Translations under genes and position numbers: made by a program
NCBI RefSeq assembly: GCF_032027425.1
Contig: NZ_JAVSJA010000001.1
Location: forward strand, 372,001-436,000
Length of the DNA stretch: 64,000 nt
Source of the DNA: Microcystis wesenbergii NRERC-220
GTDB taxonomy: Bacteria > Cyanobacteriota > Cyanobacteriia > Cyanobacteriales > Microcystaceae
Reading direction: 5' to 3'
The notes under the pieces: model-generated
The model's input: the letters and a program-made list of their open reading frames with translations, nothing else
Told to the model about the DNA's origin: nothing
Database searches by the model: none
Shown: one piece after another, positions 1 through 10,485 of the stretch
Layout: every line of letters begins with the position of its first letter
How positions within the stretch are numbered: the first letter of the stretch is position 1

Positions 1-335
1 CAGTCCCCCGCGTCTATGTTTGTAATATTATGACCCAGCCGGGGGAAACGGATAATTATTCGGTGGCTGATCATATTCGGGCGATCGAAAAAGTCTGCGA
101 GGAACGCATCTTTGATGCGGTTTTAGCCCAAAGAACTGCACCATCACCCCAATCCCTACAATTATACGCCCAAGAGCATAGTCATCCTGTGTTTTTAGAT
201 CGCGAGGAAGTGGGAAAAATGGGTTATCGCATTGTTTTAGCGAATGTAATGGCAGAAGATGAAGTTACTGCCAAAGTTAGTCATGATCCCCAACGTTTAG
301 CCCGAGTTTTATGGCGCTGGTATGCTAAAAAGTGA
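1..335 (+). CDS. yvcK: YvcK/CofD-like (gluconeogenesis factor family) protein, C-terminal part
   Basis: The reading frame is open from base 3 and runs off the left edge, so only the last ~110 residues are present. The segment with [19 protein letters not shown] is the conserved C-terminal motif of the YvcK/UPF0052 family (CofD-like fold, UDP-sugar binding, linked to carbon-source control and cell shape in Bacillus). An in-frame ATG at base 30 lies inside this motif and is not the start. The protein ends in WRWYAKK. The true start and the nucleotide-binding domain lie outside the window. Family assignment is from motif recall; the function in cyanobacteria is inferred only. Confidence 0.8.
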   Translation, partial: VPRVYVCNIMTQPGETDNYSVADHIRAIEKVCEERIFDAVLAQRTAPSPQSLQLYAQEHSHPVFLDREEVGKMGYRIVLANVMAEDEVTAKVSHDPQRLARVLWRWYAKK

Positions 336-410
336 AACAATGCCCACTTTTTTATTCCCCTTACGGCAGTTATCTTAATGGTGAGAGTCGTCAGTTATCA
401 GTTATCAGTT

Positions 411-514
411 AAGTAGTCGTGCAAAATTAATTTCCTAGTGAAGATAGGCAAGAGGCACTCTTGCAAGAGGCAAGAGGTGGTTAGATATGTGTAATTAATT
501 TTGCTTAGGTACTT
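411..514 (+). mobile_element. MITE-like element, copy A (AAGTA...GCAAAATTAATT termini)
   Basis: About 104 bp with imperfect terminal inverted repeats: the left end reads AAGTAGTCGTGCAAAATTAA, and the right end, read inversely, AAGTACCTAAGCAAAATTAA. The interior is GGCAAGA-type repeats (GGCAAGAGG). A near-identical copy in the opposite orientation lies at 15544-15639. It carries no coding capacity. Together with TTATCAG heptamers at about 390-411 and CCCCACA heptamers at 593-625, it fills the 336-641 gap, where I see no gene. Confidence 0.7.
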
Positions 515-641
515 ATCAGTTATCAGATTTGAGTTTTTAGTTGTGAGTTTTCAGTTCACTGTTTACTGTTTACTGTTCAATGAAAATGCTCCCCACACCC
601 CACACCCCACACCCCACACCCCTCTCCTATACCTTTTAAAA

Positions 642-1379
642 TTAATTCTTTCCTGGTGCGCCATGGTGGGCTGCACCGAGGTATAATTCCCCTACTTTCG
701 GGTTATTGAGTAAATCTTGACCCGATCCCTGAAAACGATCTTGACCACTTTCTAAAACATAACCTCGATCGGACATCATTAGGGCTTTTTTGGCATTCTG
801 TTCCACTAAAATAATGGCAGTTCCCCTCTGATTAATCGCTTTTATCTGTTCAAAAACGCTGGTTACTAAGATAGGAGATAAAGCTGCCGAAGGTTCATCG
901 AGAATTAATAATTCCGGCTCCAACATCAGCGCTCTTCCCATGGCTAACATCTGTCTTTCTCCTCCGGATAAAGTGCCAGCTTTCTGACGACGGCGCTCAA
1001 GCAAACGGGGAAACATGGCATAAATACGCTTTTTTAGCGGTTTAATCGCTTCTTTACTGGTAAAAGCCCCCATTTCCAGATTTTCCTCGATGCTCAGGGA
1101 TGGAAAAACATTAGCAATTTGGGGAACATAACCCATACCGAGGGGAACGATTTGATTAGATTTCCAACCAGTGATATTTTTTCCCTTAAAAGTGATAGTT
1201 CCAGCACTGGGTTTTAATAAACCAAAAATCGTCTTAGCGAGGGTAGATTTTCCCGCACCATTGGGACCGATAACCGTGACTAATTCCCCCGGTGCAATGC
1301 GAAAGTTAACCCCTTGCAATATGTATAAATCCTGCACATAACCAGCATAAACTTGTTCAACTTCTAAAAGATAATCCAT
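642..1379 (-). CDS. livF: ABC transporter ATP-binding protein, LivF/NatE type (amino acids)
   Basis: A 245-residue ATPase of the branched-chain/neutral amino acid ABC family (LivF; NatE in cyanobacteria). Walker A GPNGAGKST is near residue 40, the signature LSGGERQML near 137, Walker B LLILDEPSAALSP near 157, and an H-loop-like glutamine (LVEQNAKKAL) near 193; this glutamine in place of His is typical of LivF and LivG. It would power uptake of amino acids through LivH/LivM-type permeases. A LivM-like permease is encoded separately at 24906-25859, so the system is dispersed as is usual in cyanobacteria. The C-terminus (HHGAPGKN) ends just at a repeat-rich gap. Substrate is inferred from family, not visible. 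Confidence 0.88.
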   Translation of the reverse strand: MDYLLEVEQVYAGYVQDLYILQGVNFRIAPGELVTVIGPNGAGKSTLAKTIFGLLKPSAGTITFKGKNITGWKSNQIVPLGMGYVPQIANVFPSLSIEENLEMGAFTSKEAIKPLKKRIYAMFPRLLERRRQKAGTLSGGERQMLAMGRALMLEPELLILDEPSAALSPILVTSVFEQIKAINQRGTAIILVEQNAKKALMMSDRGYVLESGQDRFQGSGQDLLNNPKVGELYLGAAHHGAPGKN

Positions 1380-1574
1380 AATAAGGTAAAAAGGAGATAG
1401 GAGAGAGTAATATGAATTATGAACTATGAATTGGGGAGCATTTTCAGTGAACAGTAATCACTGATCAGTAAACAGTGAAAAGACAGTAGGAAACTGCTAT
1501 TTAATACTGCTCACTTAATACATACTGCTCACTTAAAACTTACATCTGATAACTGATAACTGATAACTGATAAA
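1380..1574. repeat. Heptamer repeats and short palindromic runs
   Basis: This intergenic stretch between the ferredoxin and livF (both on the minus strand) contains AATTATGAATTATGAA-type repeats, TGATCAGTAAACAGTG tracts and a TGATAACTGATAAC heptamer run at 1548-1572. No gene is seen. Confidence 0.7.
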
Positions 1575-1799
1575 TTAGGGAGTTTTTTGTAAATCGGGAC
1601 GTTCTTGTGGCAGAATTGCACCTTCGACGGGACATACTTGTAGACAGATACCACAGTCGATACAAGTGGCAAAATCAATCCAATACCAATCGGTTCCTTT
1701 AACATTTTTACCCGGTCCGGGATGGATGCAAGCAACGGGACAAGCGGAAACGCAATCGGCAACCCCTTCACAAATTCCAGTGACGATCGAATGTGGCAC
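1575..1799 (-). CDS. Ferredoxin, 2x[4Fe-4S] type
   Basis: A 74-residue small electron carrier. Two cysteine clusters are visible: C-x6-C-x3-C with CPVACIHPG near residues 9-25, and CIDCGICLQVCPVEGA near 45-60, matching the pattern of bacterial dicluster ferredoxins. I place the start at the GTG at 1799-1797 (protein begins MPHSIVTG) because an AGAGGAGA ribosome-binding site lies about 7 nt upstream; an in-frame ATG further upstream at 1826 would add nine residues that bury this site. Partner enzymes are not evident from the neighbours (a glycosyltransferase upstream, an ABC ATPase downstream). It is a conserved cyanobacterial ferredoxin type whose physiological role I cannot assign. Confidence 0.85.
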   Translation of the reverse strand: MPHSIVTGICEGVADCVSACPVACIHPGPGKNVKGTDWYWIDFATCIDCGICLQVCPVEGAILPQERPDLQKTP

Positions 1800-1895
1800 A
1801 GTGTTTTCTCCTCTAATTCTTAACATTAGTTTACCACTTTTAGGCGCTGTCCTGCCAGGATTGGAATCATTGTTAGAAAACTTTCCCTTAATTCC

Positions 1896-3578
1896 CTAAA
1901 ATATTGGGAGTTTTTTCTTGATCTTAGCAAGAAGTAAAATAGGAGTCTTCCACAGGGTTTTTACTATTCCCTTACGGGAAGACAAATAGTTGATTTCTTC
2001 CTGTAATTTCTGATTATTTGTCTGGAGATTCTTATTATTTTCTAATTCTTTTAGGTATATTTCCATACCTTGCATAGTACGATAATCTTGCTGTTGTTTG
2101 AGATACATCATCTGTTGTGATTCCTGTAATTTTCTTAACTCTAACCAGACTTGATTTTGGCTTAATTCCTTAGTTTCACTGAGCGCATACCAGAGAAAAT
2201 TAGTGATTTCTTCAGCTATTTTTTGATTAACTTCAAAAAGCTCGATAATATCAATTTGTTCGGGGGAAATTTGGGGGTATAACTTTCTTAAAGCTTGGGC
2301 GATATCAGAGGAAAAAGCGATGATTCTAGAAGCGGACAAAATTGCATAGTGTTTTTCTAAATCTACCGGTAACTTGCCGTTTTCTTCTGGGGATTCATAA
2401 GCAAGAAAAAGTAGAGAAGGAGTGGTTAAGGGACTGGTATAAAAAGTGGAAATAAATAAATTAGCCTGTAGGCGATCGCAAATAGCTTGAATTTTTCTGG
2501 CATCCTTTCCCGTACAATTATAATCGTAGGATTCTGCAGGCCAATATTTAAATTCTTCCCATCTTGGTGCGCTGTTATTTCTATCTAAAATAACAATGTG
2601 TTGACTAAATTCTAATTGACTCCAATGCTCTAGAATTGAAGACCAAACCCTGGCTAATTTTCGTTGCTCAAGTTGAAAAATCACGCCATCAATAACAATA
2701 ATTGGGCATTTCTTCTGGGAGATAGCTTGCATTGTTTGTAATTTTTCTCGCTCATCCTTAGTTAAAATTGTCCCTAAATCTTCCATCTTAACTGGATTGG
2801 GTTTAACTTCTAGATCCTTAATGTCAGGGTGAGGAATTTCATAGATTTTACACACTTGATAATGTTCTTGTAATGCTTGACCATTACTGCCATGTTCTAA
2901 GCCTTGGAGATTTAAATAATATAACCCTAAAATCTCAGGAATCAAAGCCATTTTTTCCCCTTGACTGCCGATTCTTAACCAAAATTCGTAATCACCAGCA
3001 CAGCAAAATTTTTCCTGAAAATAACCATATTTATCGTGCAGCGTTTTTCGCCACATTGGTTGAGAACCCACACAACAACCTTGACGCATCTGTTGATAGG
3101 AGTAATTTGGCCAATTCCAATGTTTTAAAGCTGGGGTGGTGGCAAAAGTATCATTTTTAATGGTGGTAATTAATTGATCGGCATAAACTAAACTAATCTC
3201 TCTATTATTATCTAGATAATTAGCCATAATTTCCAGAGCATTGAAACAGTGACGATCATCAGTGTTCCCATTGGTGATATAGGAACCCCTAGCTAGTTTA
3301 ATAGCGCGATTCCAAGCGCGGTAGAGGGTTTCTCGTTCTTTAGTTCTTTGGTAAATAATATTAGGATAGTTTTCTTGAAACTCTTGGATAATCTCCCCTT
3401 CATTCTCCGGAGAAGCACTATCGATAATAATAATTTCTACTTCTCCCTTTTCATAAAGAGTTTGAGCCACCAAATCCTCTAGACAACCCTGGATAAACTC
3501 CGCTGATTTATAGGTAGAAACAATGACAGAAACTTTGATCCTCTGCACTGGTATAGAGTTATTAAAACTAGGATTCAT
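1896..3578 (-). CDS. Family 2 glycosyltransferase with C-terminal coiled-coil/extension
   Basis: A 560-residue protein whose first ~220 residues form a GT-A fold: KVSVIVSTYKSAEFI at ~15, IIIIDSASPENEGE near 50, an acidic NTDD metal-binding motif (GNTDDRHCF) near 105, and GDYEFWLRIG near 205. These are the hallmarks of inverting GT2 enzymes that move sugars from nucleotide donors to surface polysaccharide or lipid. The region from ~290 to 440 resembles a second Rossmann-like segment but I do not recognise it. Residues ~480-535 are glutamine-rich and predicted coiled coil, followed by a basic tail (LLAKIKKKLPIF) that could be membrane-associated. Donor and acceptor are unknown. It is monocistronic, divergent from tyrS. 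Confidence 0.8.
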   Translation of the reverse strand: MNPSFNNSIPVQRIKVSVIVSTYKSAEFIQGCLEDLVAQTLYEKGEVEIIIIDSASPENEGEIIQEFQENYPNIIYQRTKERETLYRAWNRAIKLARGSYITNGNTDDRHCFNALEIMANYLDNNREISLVYADQLITTIKNDTFATTPALKHWNWPNYSYQQMRQGCCVGSQPMWRKTLHDKYGYFQEKFCCAGDYEFWLRIGSQGEKMALIPEILGLYYLNLQGLEHGSNGQALQEHYQVCKIYEIPHPDIKDLEVKPNPVKMEDLGTILTKDEREKLQTMQAISQKKCPIIVIDGVIFQLEQRKLARVWSSILEHWSQLEFSQHIVILDRNNSAPRWEEFKYWPAESYDYNCTGKDARKIQAICDRLQANLFISTFYTSPLTTPSLLFLAYESPEENGKLPVDLEKHYAILSASRIIAFSSDIAQALRKLYPQISPEQIDIIELFEVNQKIAEEITNFLWYALSETKELSQNQVWLELRKLQESQQMMYLKQQQDYRTMQGMEIYLKELENNKNLQTNNQKLQEEINYLSSRKGIVKTLWKTPILLLAKIKKKLPIF

Positions 3579-3718
3579 CAGCTTATCTTATCGCAATTCA
3601 GAACAGGGAAATTTTTTGAAATTCGGGAGAGTAAGATTTTAAGAATCTATATTTGATCGGGAGAATTGTCAAGATACTATCGACTCTTATTGGAGATACC
3701 AGTTTATTTACCTTTTGC

Positions 3719-3748
3719 TTGTGACTTGACATAATAAAAAACTATAAT
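3719..3748 (+). promoter_or_regulatory. Candidate tyrS promoter
   Basis: A TATAAT -10 hexamer sits at 3743-3748, with TTGTGA at 3719-3724 as a possible -35 at 18-nt spacing. A better-matching TTGACA at 3726-3731 is only 11 nt from the -10. The tyrS ATG is 27 nt downstream of the -10. Read by eye only. Confidence 0.45.
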
Positions 3749-3774
3749 GGAAAGGCTGTGGAAAATGAGCAACG

Positions 3775-4992
3775 ATGACCGTATCTTCCTCCCTAGACTG
3801 GCTAACCCGTGGAACCAGTGATTTATTCCCCCATCAACCCGACTCCCAAGAGCCTAGGGAAAATTTAACCCAACTACTGCAAACTACCGATCGCCCTTTA
3901 AGAATTAAACTAGGTATTGACCCCACCGGCAGCGATATTCACCTAGGTCATAGTATCCCTTTTCGGAAACTGCGTGCTTTCCAGGATGCCGGTCATGTAG
4001 CAGTGGTGATTATTGGCGATTTTACCGCTAGAATCGGCGATCCGACGGGAAAATCGGAAGTTAGAAAACAATTAACCATCGAAGAAGTGAGAGCCAATGC
4101 CGAGAATTATCTGGCACAATTACGCCCAATTTTAGATTTTAACACCCCTAATCGCCTAGAAATTCGCTATAACTCGGAATGGTTGGGGAAATTAGACCTC
4201 TCGCAAATTCTCGAACTCCTCTCCACCATGACCGTCGGGCAAATGTTGGCAAAAGAAGGCTTTTCCGAACGCTACGACCGGGAAACCCCGATTTTTCTCC
4301 ATGAATTTCTCTATCCCTTAATGCAGGGTTATGATTCCGTAGCTGTCGAGGCCGATGTCGAATTGGGAGGAACCGATCAAAAATTTAATATTGCCGTCGG
4401 TCGTGATTTGCAGAAATATTTCGGCAAAAAACCGCAATTCGGGCTACTTTTACCGATTTTAATCGGAACCGATGGCAGTCAAAAAATGTCCAAATCCCTG
4501 AATAATTATGTGGGATTGCGGGAATCGGCCCTGTCCATGTACTCGAAACTGGAAAAAACCCCCGACGCTTTGTTAAAAGATTATTACGAACTATTGACAA
4601 ATTTGCCATTAGATGCTATGCCGAGCAATCCGCGAGAGGCACAAAAACAACTGGCGATCGAGGTAGTTGCCCAGTTTCACGGGGAAGAGGAGGCATTAAA
4701 AGCACAAAAAACGGCGCAGGAGATAGTTCTACAGGGAAATACAGAGGCTGCGGCTTCTGTACCCGAATTTTCCCTCGCGGCGGTCACTTTTCCCCTGAAA
4801 TTATTCTATCTTCTCTCGGCCACCGGCTTGTGTAAAAGTAGCGGCGAAGGGAGAAGACAAATTCAGGGGGGCGCGGTGAGGATCGATAGCGAGAAAATCA
4901 CCGATGTGGACAAAAGTTTTGAGACAGCCGAAGCTTTAACGGGAAAAGTCCTACAGGTGGGCAAAAATAAATTTATTCGCTTTGTAGCTTAA
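3775..4992 (+). CDS. tyrS: Tyrosyl-tRNA synthetase
   Basis: A 405-residue class I aminoacyl-tRNA synthetase that charges tRNA-Tyr in the cytoplasm. The HIGH-type motif HLGH is at residues 56-59 and KMSKS near 237. The catalytic tyrosine-binding region (GGTDQKFNI) is near 200, and the C-terminal ~70 residues form an S4 RNA-binding domain ([15 protein letters not shown]). The length and domain order fit the long bacterial TyrRS class. It is convergent with ftrV, 16 nt away, and appears to be a single-gene unit with its own promoter. Confidence 0.97.
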   Translation: MTVSSSLDWLTRGTSDLFPHQPDSQEPRENLTQLLQTTDRPLRIKLGIDPTGSDIHLGHSIPFRKLRAFQDAGHVAVVIIGDFTARIGDPTGKSEVRKQLTIEEVRANAENYLAQLRPILDFNTPNRLEIRYNSEWLGKLDLSQILELLSTMTVGQMLAKEGFSERYDRETPIFLHEFLYPLMQGYDSVAVEADVELGGTDQKFNIAVGRDLQKYFGKKPQFGLLLPILIGTDGSQKMSKSLNNYVGLRESALSMYSKLEKTPDALLKDYYELLTNLPLDAMPSNPREAQKQLAIEVVAQFHGEEEALKAQKTAQEIVLQGNTEAAASVPEFSLAAVTFPLKLFYLLSATGLCKSSGEGRRQIQGGAVRIDSEKITDVDKSFETAEALTGKVLQVGKNKFIRFVA

Positions 4993-4999
4993 ATAAGCG

Positions 5000-5028
5000 A
5001 AAAAGTCCCTATTCGGCGGCTTTTTCCA
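5000..5028. terminator. Possible hairpin between convergent tyrS and ftrV
   Basis: GAAAAAGTC and GGCTTTTTC, about 11 nt apart, can pair (one G-U). The hairpin overlaps the end of ftrV, and the A/T-rich arms could act as a bidirectional terminator. The pairing is weak and not tested. Confidence 0.35.
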
Positions 5029-5245
5029 GGATTTCTAATTCAAAATCTCGAAAATGGGCTTTAAACTTTTTACTGAACTCGACGAGGACAGGTAGATTGG
5101 CGCTAACCGGTCTGCCACGCCATTCGGTGACAAACGCTTTCACCTCTCCCTCTAGTCCTTTCACGTCAAAAGGCTCTGATTTGTGTTCAGGATGATGATA
5201 AACCACCACGGACTCAATTACACGAACTTGATCGCCAACTTTCAT
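5009..5245 (-). CDS. ftrV: Ferredoxin-thioredoxin reductase, variable chain
   Basis: A 78-residue SH3-like variable (alpha) subunit of ferredoxin:thioredoxin reductase. It pairs with the catalytic FeS subunit FtrC (not in this window) to pass photosynthetic electrons from ferredoxin to thioredoxins. Family hallmarks are MKVGDQVRV at the start, VVYHHPEHK near 14, EGEVKAFVTEWRGRP near 31 and ANLPVLVEF near 50. The length is normal for cyanobacterial FtrV. It stands alone and points towards tyrS. Confidence 0.93.
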   Translation of the reverse strand: MKVGDQVRVIESVVVYHHPEHKSEPFDVKGLEGEVKAFVTEWRGRPVSANLPVLVEFSKKFKAHFRDFELEILEKAAE

Positions 5246-5329
5246 AAACTCTCTAGCGAAGACAAACGCCTATTGTATCTTTGAAAACAATCTTATCATT
5301 GTACGCGATATCAGTGATCAGTAAACAGT

Positions 5330-5416
5330 GATCAGCTTCTGAAGGCAAGAGGCAACAGGCTTCGGCCGTGAGCTCAGCGTTCGACCGAGCTCACGCCGAG
5401 GTCCGAACGGCAAGAG
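5330..5416. repeat. Palindromic repeat module inside a GGCAAGAGG-rich stretch
   Basis: The stretch contains GGCAAGAGG repeats flanking a palindrome, GTGAGCTC (11-nt loop) GAGCTCAC, with CTTCGGCC and CGAACGGC edges. The same module (GGCCGTGAGCTCAGCCGAAC) recurs near 31165-31192, 53237-53258 and 61082-61103. The whole 5246-5524 gap also carries TGATCAGTAAACAGTG tracts and a weak carB -10 (TACAAT, 5486-5491). No gene is seen. Confidence 0.65.
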
Positions 5417-5524
5417 GCAAAAGACACAAGCAAACAAGGTCATTAAACCTAAATAAAGCTTTGCGGGATCGAGGGTGACAACATATACAATGATTGGGGT
5501 TTATCCTCAAGCAAACCTAAGCCT

Positions 5525-8500
5525 ATGCCACGCCGTGATGACTTAAAGAAAATCCTAATCTTGGGCGCTGGCCCGATTGTCATCGGACAAGCCTGTGAAT
5601 TCGACTATTCGGGAACTCAAGCCTGTAAAGCCCTACGAGAAGAAGGTTATGAGGTAATTTTAGTCAATTCTAACCCCGCCTCGATCATGACCGATCCAGA
5701 AATGGCCGATCGCACCTACATTGAACCAATTCTGCCGGAAATTGTCGAAAAAATTATCGCTAAAGAACGCCCTGATGCCATTCTCCCGACCATGGGTGGT
5801 CAAACTGCCCTCAATACCGCCGTAGCTTTGGCCAAAAGCGGCGTTTTAGAAAAATATAACGTGGAACTGATCGGGGCAAAACTTCCCGCTATTGAAAAAG
5901 CCGAAGATAGGGAACTATTCAAAAAAGCAATGGAGAAAATCGGTGTTCCCGTCTGTCCTTCGGGGATTGCCAACAATTTAGAAGAAGCAAAAGCGATCGC
6001 CCATCAGATCGGTTCCTATCCTCTCATTATCAGGCCAGCCTTCACTTTAGGAGGAACGGGGGGCGGTATTGCCTATAACCAAGAAGAATTTGAACCGATG
6101 GCCCAGTATGGGCTAGATTGTTCGCCTACATCGCAAATTCTCGTCGAAAAATCCCTAATTGGCTGGAAAGAATACGAATTAGAGGTAATGCGCGATCTAG
6201 CCGATAACGTGGTGATCATCTGTTCGATCGAAAACTTTGACCCGATGGGAGTCCATACCGGCGACTCGATTACGGTTGCGCCCGCCCAAACCCTAACCGA
6301 TAAAGAATACCAACGCCTCCGGGACTATTCTAAGGCAATTATTCGGGAAATTGGCGTAGAAACCGGCGGATCAAACATCCAATTCTCCGTTAATCCCACT
6401 AACGGCGACGTAATCGTGATTGAGATGAATCCCCGGGTTTCCCGTTCTTCGGCCCTGGCATCAAAAGCCACGGGATTCCCGATCGCTAAATTTGCCGCTA
6501 AACTAGCCGTAGGCTACACTTTAGACGAAATTCCCAACGATATCACCAAAAAAACCCCGGCTTCCTTTGAACCGACTATCGATTACGTCGTCACCAAAAT
6601 TCCTCGCTTTGCCTTCGAGAAATTCCCCGGCTCCCAACCGATTCTAACCACCCAGATGAAATCCGTCGGGGAAGCCATGGCTATCGGTCGAACTTTCCAA
6701 GAATCCTTTCAAAAAGCCCTGCGATCCCTAGAAACGGGGCGTTTTGGCTTTGGTTGCGATAAAGTCGAAACTCTCCCCCCTCTCTCGGAAGTCCGGGCTA
6801 GTTTGCGAACACCTAACCCCGAACGGGTTTATAGTATCTATCATGCTTTTAAATTGGGCATGAATGGGGAGGAAATCCACGAACTAACCGGAATTGATCC
6901 CTGGTTCCTCGATAAATTGGCCGATTTGATGGAAACCGAGAAGTTTCTCAAACGAACTCCCCTGAAAAGTCTCAGCAAAGAGGACCTATTCGCCATTAAA
7001 CAACAGGGGTTTAGCGATCGCCAAATCGCCTTCGCCACCAACAGCAGCGAGGACGAAGTGAGAAGTTATCGCAAGGGTTTAGGTATTGTTCCCGTTTATA
7101 AAATGGTGGATACCTGCGCGGCGGAATTTGAGGCTCTGACACCCTACTATTATTCCACCTACGAACAGGTAGAATCGGAAGTTTTACCCTCCGATAAACG
7201 CAAAGTGATGATCCTCGGTGGTGGTCCCAATCGCATCGGCCAGGGGATAGAATTTGACTACTGTTGTTGTCATGCCGCTTTTTCCCTCAGTCAAGCCGGT
7301 TTTGAGACGATTATGGTTAACTCTAACCCGGAAACTGTCTCCACCGATTACGATACCAGCGATCGCCTTTACTTTGAACCCCTGACTAAAGAAGATGTCT
7401 TAAATATCATCGAAGCGGAACAACCAGAGGGTTTAATTATTCAATTCGGTGGGCAAACTCCCTTAAAACTGGCGGTTCCCCTGCAAAAATATTTAGAATC
7501 GCCTAATTGTCCCGTAAATACCAAAATTTGGGGAACTTCACCCGATTCGATCGATGCCGCCGAAGATCGAGAACGGTTTGAAAAAATCCTCCGAGAATTA
7601 GATATCCGACAACCCCCCAACGGTATTGCCCGCAATTTCCAAGAATCCCAAGCGGTGGCTCAACGCATCGGTTATCCTGTAGTAGTACGTCCGTCCTACG
7701 TTTTGGGCGGTCGGGCGATGGAAATAGTCTATTCCGATAGCGAATTGGAACGCTATATGAAGTACGCGGTACAGATAGAACCGGATCACCCGATTTTAAT
7801 CGATAAATTCCTCGAAAATGCCATCGAAGTGGATGTGGATGCCCTGTCAGATACAACGGGAACGGTAGTTATCGGGGGATTAATGGAACATATCGAACAA
7901 GCGGGCGTACATTCGGGCGATTCTGCCTGTTCTATCCCCCATACGTCCCTGAGCGCCCCGGTTTTAACCACAATTCGACAATGGACGGTGGAACTAGCGA
8001 AAGCTTTAAAAGTAATCGGTTTGATGAATATCCAGTATGCGGTACAGGGGGAGACAGTTTATATCTTAGAAGCGAATCCCCGGGCTAGTCGTACCGTTCC
8101 CTACGTTTCCAAAGCGACGGGAGTTCCTCTGGCAAAAGTTGCCTCCCTCGTCATGTCGGGCCGAACCCTGACGGAATTGGGTATCATCAGCGAAGCAATT
8201 CCCCGTCATATTGCCGTCAAAGAAGCGGTTTTACCCTTCCAGAAGTTCCCCGGCGCTGATACTCTCCTGGGGCCAGAAATGCGTTCTACAGGGGAAGTAA
8301 TGGGGATTGACAGCGATTTTGGCAAAGCTTTCGCTAAAGCGGAAATGGCCGCCGGCGTGATTTTAGCCACCAGTGGGACGGTTTTTGTCTCGATGAATGA
8401 TCGCGATAAAACCCCCATGGTTCCCGTGGTTAAGGATCTGCAATCCCTCGGTTTTCGCGTCGTCGCCACTTCGGGAACTCGTGAAGTTTTGTTAGAAAAC

Positions 8501-8770
8501 GGTTGCGAAAATATCGATTTAGTGCTAAAAATTCACGAAGGCCGTCCCCACGTTATCGATTGGATCAAAAATGACTGGATTCAGTTTATTGTCAATACTC
8601 CCAGTGGTGAAGAATCCCAAAACGATGGCCGACAAATTCGCCGTACTGCCCTCGATTATAAGTTACCAATTATCACCACTATCGCTGGGGCAAAAGCGAC
8701 AGTAGCGGCCTTAAAATCCCTGCAATCCCAACCTTTAGAGGTGAAAGCTTTACAGGATTATCTCGCCTAA
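5525..8770 (+). CDS. carB: Carbamoyl-phosphate synthase large subunit
   Basis: A 1081-residue enzyme making carbamoyl phosphate from bicarbonate, ATP and ammonia supplied by CarA, for arginine and pyrimidine synthesis. The duplicated ATP-grasp halves are visible: [19 protein letters not shown] at the N-terminus, and a related [19 protein letters not shown] near residue 560. Each half has metal-binding EMNPR or EANPR motifs ([12 protein letters not shown] near 300; LEANPRASR near 845). The C-terminal ~140 residues form the MGS-like allosteric domain ([11 protein letters not shown]). Full length and intact. carA is not nearby. It is followed by a repeat-rich gap rather than by another pyrimidine gene. 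Confidence 0.97.
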   Translation: MPRRDDLKKILILGAGPIVIGQACEFDYSGTQACKALREEGYEVILVNSNPASIMTDPEMADRTYIEPILPEIVEKIIAKERPDAILPTMGGQTALNTAVALAKSGVLEKYNVELIGAKLPAIEKAEDRELFKKAMEKIGVPVCPSGIANNLEEAKAIAHQIGSYPLIIRPAFTLGGTGGGIAYNQEEFEPMAQYGLDCSPTSQILVEKSLIGWKEYELEVMRDLADNVVIICSIENFDPMGVHTGDSITVAPAQTLTDKEYQRLRDYSKAIIREIGVETGGSNIQFSVNPTNGDVIVIEMNPRVSRSSALASKATGFPIAKFAAKLAVGYTLDEIPNDITKKTPASFEPTIDYVVTKIPRFAFEKFPGSQPILTTQMKSVGEAMAIGRTFQESFQKALRSLETGRFGFGCDKVETLPPLSEVRASLRTPNPERVYSIYHAFKLGMNGEEIHELTGIDPWFLDKLADLMETEKFLKRTPLKSLSKEDLFAIKQQGFSDRQIAFATNSSEDEVRSYRKGLGIVPVYKMVDTCAAEFEALTPYYYSTYEQVESEVLPSDKRKVMILGGGPNRIGQGIEFDYCCCHAAFSLSQAGFETIMVNSNPETVSTDYDTSDRLYFEPLTKEDVLNIIEAEQPEGLIIQFGGQTPLKLAVPLQKYLESPNCPVNTKIWGTSPDSIDAAEDRERFEKILRELDIRQPPNGIARNFQESQAVAQRIGYPVVVRPSYVLGGRAMEIVYSDSELERYMKYAVQIEPDHPILIDKFLENAIEVDVDALSDTTGTVVIGGLMEHIEQAGVHSGDSACSIPHTSLSAPVLTTIRQWTVELAKALKVIGLMNIQYAVQGETVYILEANPRASRTVPYVSKATGVPLAKVASLVMSGRTLTELGIISEAIPRHIAVKEAVLPFQKFPGADTLLGPEMRSTGEVMGIDSDFGKAFAKAEMAAGVILATSGTVFVSMNDRDKTPMVPVVKDLQSLGFRVVATSGTREVLLENGCENIDLVLKIHEGRPHVIDWIKNDWIQFIVNTPSGEESQNDGRQIRRTALDYKLPIITTIAGAKATVAALKSLQSQPLEVKALQDYLA

Positions 8771-9006
8771 TTTCAGTTATCAGTTATCAGTTATCAGTTA
8801 TCAGTGAGCAGTTATCAGTTATCAGTTATCAGTTATCAGTTATCAGTAGTCAGTTATCAGTTATCAGTAGTCAGGAGACAGGAGATTATTTTTATTTATT
8901 CTCCCCACACCCCACTCCCTGCTCCCCAATTCATAATTCATAATTCATAATTCCCCCACACCCCACACCCCACACCCCACACCCCACACCCCACTTCCTA
9001 ATTCCC
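8771..9006. repeat. TTATCAG and CCCCACA heptamer repeat cluster
   Basis: From 8773 to about 8872 the sequence is nearly continuous TTATCAG/AGTTATC heptamers with a few GAGCAG and TAGTCAG variants. A short AATTCATAATTCATAA tract follows, then CCCCACA heptamers at about 8955-8995. These are typical short tandemly repeated repetitive sequences of cyanobacteria. No gene is seen between carB and the tldD homologue. Confidence 0.85.
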
Positions 9007-10410
9007 ATGACCGATACTCTCACCGACTATAAAAACCTAATTAGTGAACTGATTAACCGTTATAAAAACCGCGTCGATTTCCTGACAATTCGTCTGGAAG
9101 AAGCGCGGGGGACTAATATTCTACTGCGTTCCGAACGAGTAGAAACCCTCAGCGAAGGTATTGCTATCGGTGGTCAGGTACGCGCCTGTTATAAAGGAGG
9201 TTGGGGATTTGCCAGCTTTAATCAATTATCCAGTTTACAGGAACGATTAGAAGATGCGATCGCTGCTGCCCGTTTAATTGGGGAAGAAGAAACCCTGATT
9301 GCTCCGGTAGAACCTGTAATTATCTCCTGTGAATTGCCTTTAACGGGAACGGACCCCCGTTTAGTGCCATTAGCCGATAAAAAAGCCCTCTGCGATCGCT
9401 ATAATAACTTACTGCGTCAACACCATGCCAGTATTGCCACCACTTCCGTCCGTTACAGCGATAGCAGTCAACATATTCTTTTAGGCACTTCTGACGGGAC
9501 TTTAATCGAACAAAAATGGTCGGACTTAGAAATGCGTTTTTCGGCCACCGCTAGGGATGGCGACAGCGTACAAACGGGCCGGGAAACCACGGGATCCCGA
9601 AAAGCTTTCGAGGATCTGGTCAATTTAGAAGAACAGGTGCAAGGGTCGGCTAAACGGGCCGTACAAGCCCTAGTTTTGCCCCCTGTCAAGGGCGATACCT
9701 ACACCGTCGTCATCGATCCCATTTTAACCGGTCTGTTCGTCCATGAGGCTTTTGGCCACCTTTCCGAGGCAGATATGTTATACGAAAATCCCGACCTTTT
9801 GGAAGTGATGAGTATGGGCAAACGTTTTGGACCAGATAACCTGCAAATCTTTGACGGGGCAGGTCCAGAAGGTCATCGGGGCAGTTATTTTTATGACGAT
9901 GAGGGAACCCCCGCGACGACGACTCAGTTAATTAAAGATGGGGTTTTGGTGGGAAGACTGCATTCGCGGGAAACGGCGGGCAAATTAGGCGAAAAACCGA
10001 CCGGTAACGCCCGTTGTCTCAATTATCATTATCCGCCCATTGTCCGCATGACCAACACTTGGATTGAACGGGGAACCACTCCCGTTAAAGAGTTATTTTC
10101 GGGGATAAAAACGGGAGTTTATGCCCAAAATTGGCAGGGAGGCATGACTAACGGCGAAATGTTCACTTTTAGCGCCGGGGAAGCTTGGATGATTCGCGAT
10201 GGAGAAATTGCTGAACCCGTTAAAGATGTGACTCTCTCCGGTAATGTCTTTAAAACCCTAGCCAATATTGAGGCAATTGGTGATGATTTCTACTGGGATG
10301 AGTCGGGGGGCTGCGGAAAAGGGGGTCAAAGTGGTTTACCGGTTGGCTGCGGTGGCCCCAGTCTCCGTATCCGCGATGTGGTGGTGGGGGGAGAAGCAGA
10401 TATTCAGTAA
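9007..10410 (+). CDS. tldD: TldD-family metallopeptidase
   Basis: A 467-residue member of the TldD/PmbA (U62) family, which in Enterobacteria works as a TldD-TldE heterodimer that degrades unfolded peptides and matures microcins and CcdA. The zinc-binding HExxxH (HEAFGH) is visible near residue 246, followed by a GxxxE-type region and the C-terminal cysteine-rich CGKGGQSGLPVGCGGPSLR segment typical of the family. Cyanobacteria usually encode a PmbA partner elsewhere; none is here. The start ATG follows a CCCCACA repeat tract with no clear ribosome-binding site. Confidence 0.9.
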   Translation: MTDTLTDYKNLISELINRYKNRVDFLTIRLEEARGTNILLRSERVETLSEGIAIGGQVRACYKGGWGFASFNQLSSLQERLEDAIAAARLIGEEETLIAPVEPVIISCELPLTGTDPRLVPLADKKALCDRYNNLLRQHHASIATTSVRYSDSSQHILLGTSDGTLIEQKWSDLEMRFSATARDGDSVQTGRETTGSRKAFEDLVNLEEQVQGSAKRAVQALVLPPVKGDTYTVVIDPILTGLFVHEAFGHLSEADMLYENPDLLEVMSMGKRFGPDNLQIFDGAGPEGHRGSYFYDDEGTPATTTQLIKDGVLVGRLHSRETAGKLGEKPTGNARCLNYHYPPIVRMTNTWIERGTTPVKELFSGIKTGVYAQNWQGGMTNGEMFTFSAGEAWMIRDGEIAEPVKDVTLSGNVFKTLANIEAIGDDFYWDESGGCGKGGQSGLPVGCGGPSLRIRDVVVGGEADIQ

Positions 10411-10485
10411 TCAGCTTCTGAAGGCAAGAGGCCCCCAGAAAGAATCTGGCAATTCTCCTACCTAAAAAGAAGGTTAGAAACTTAA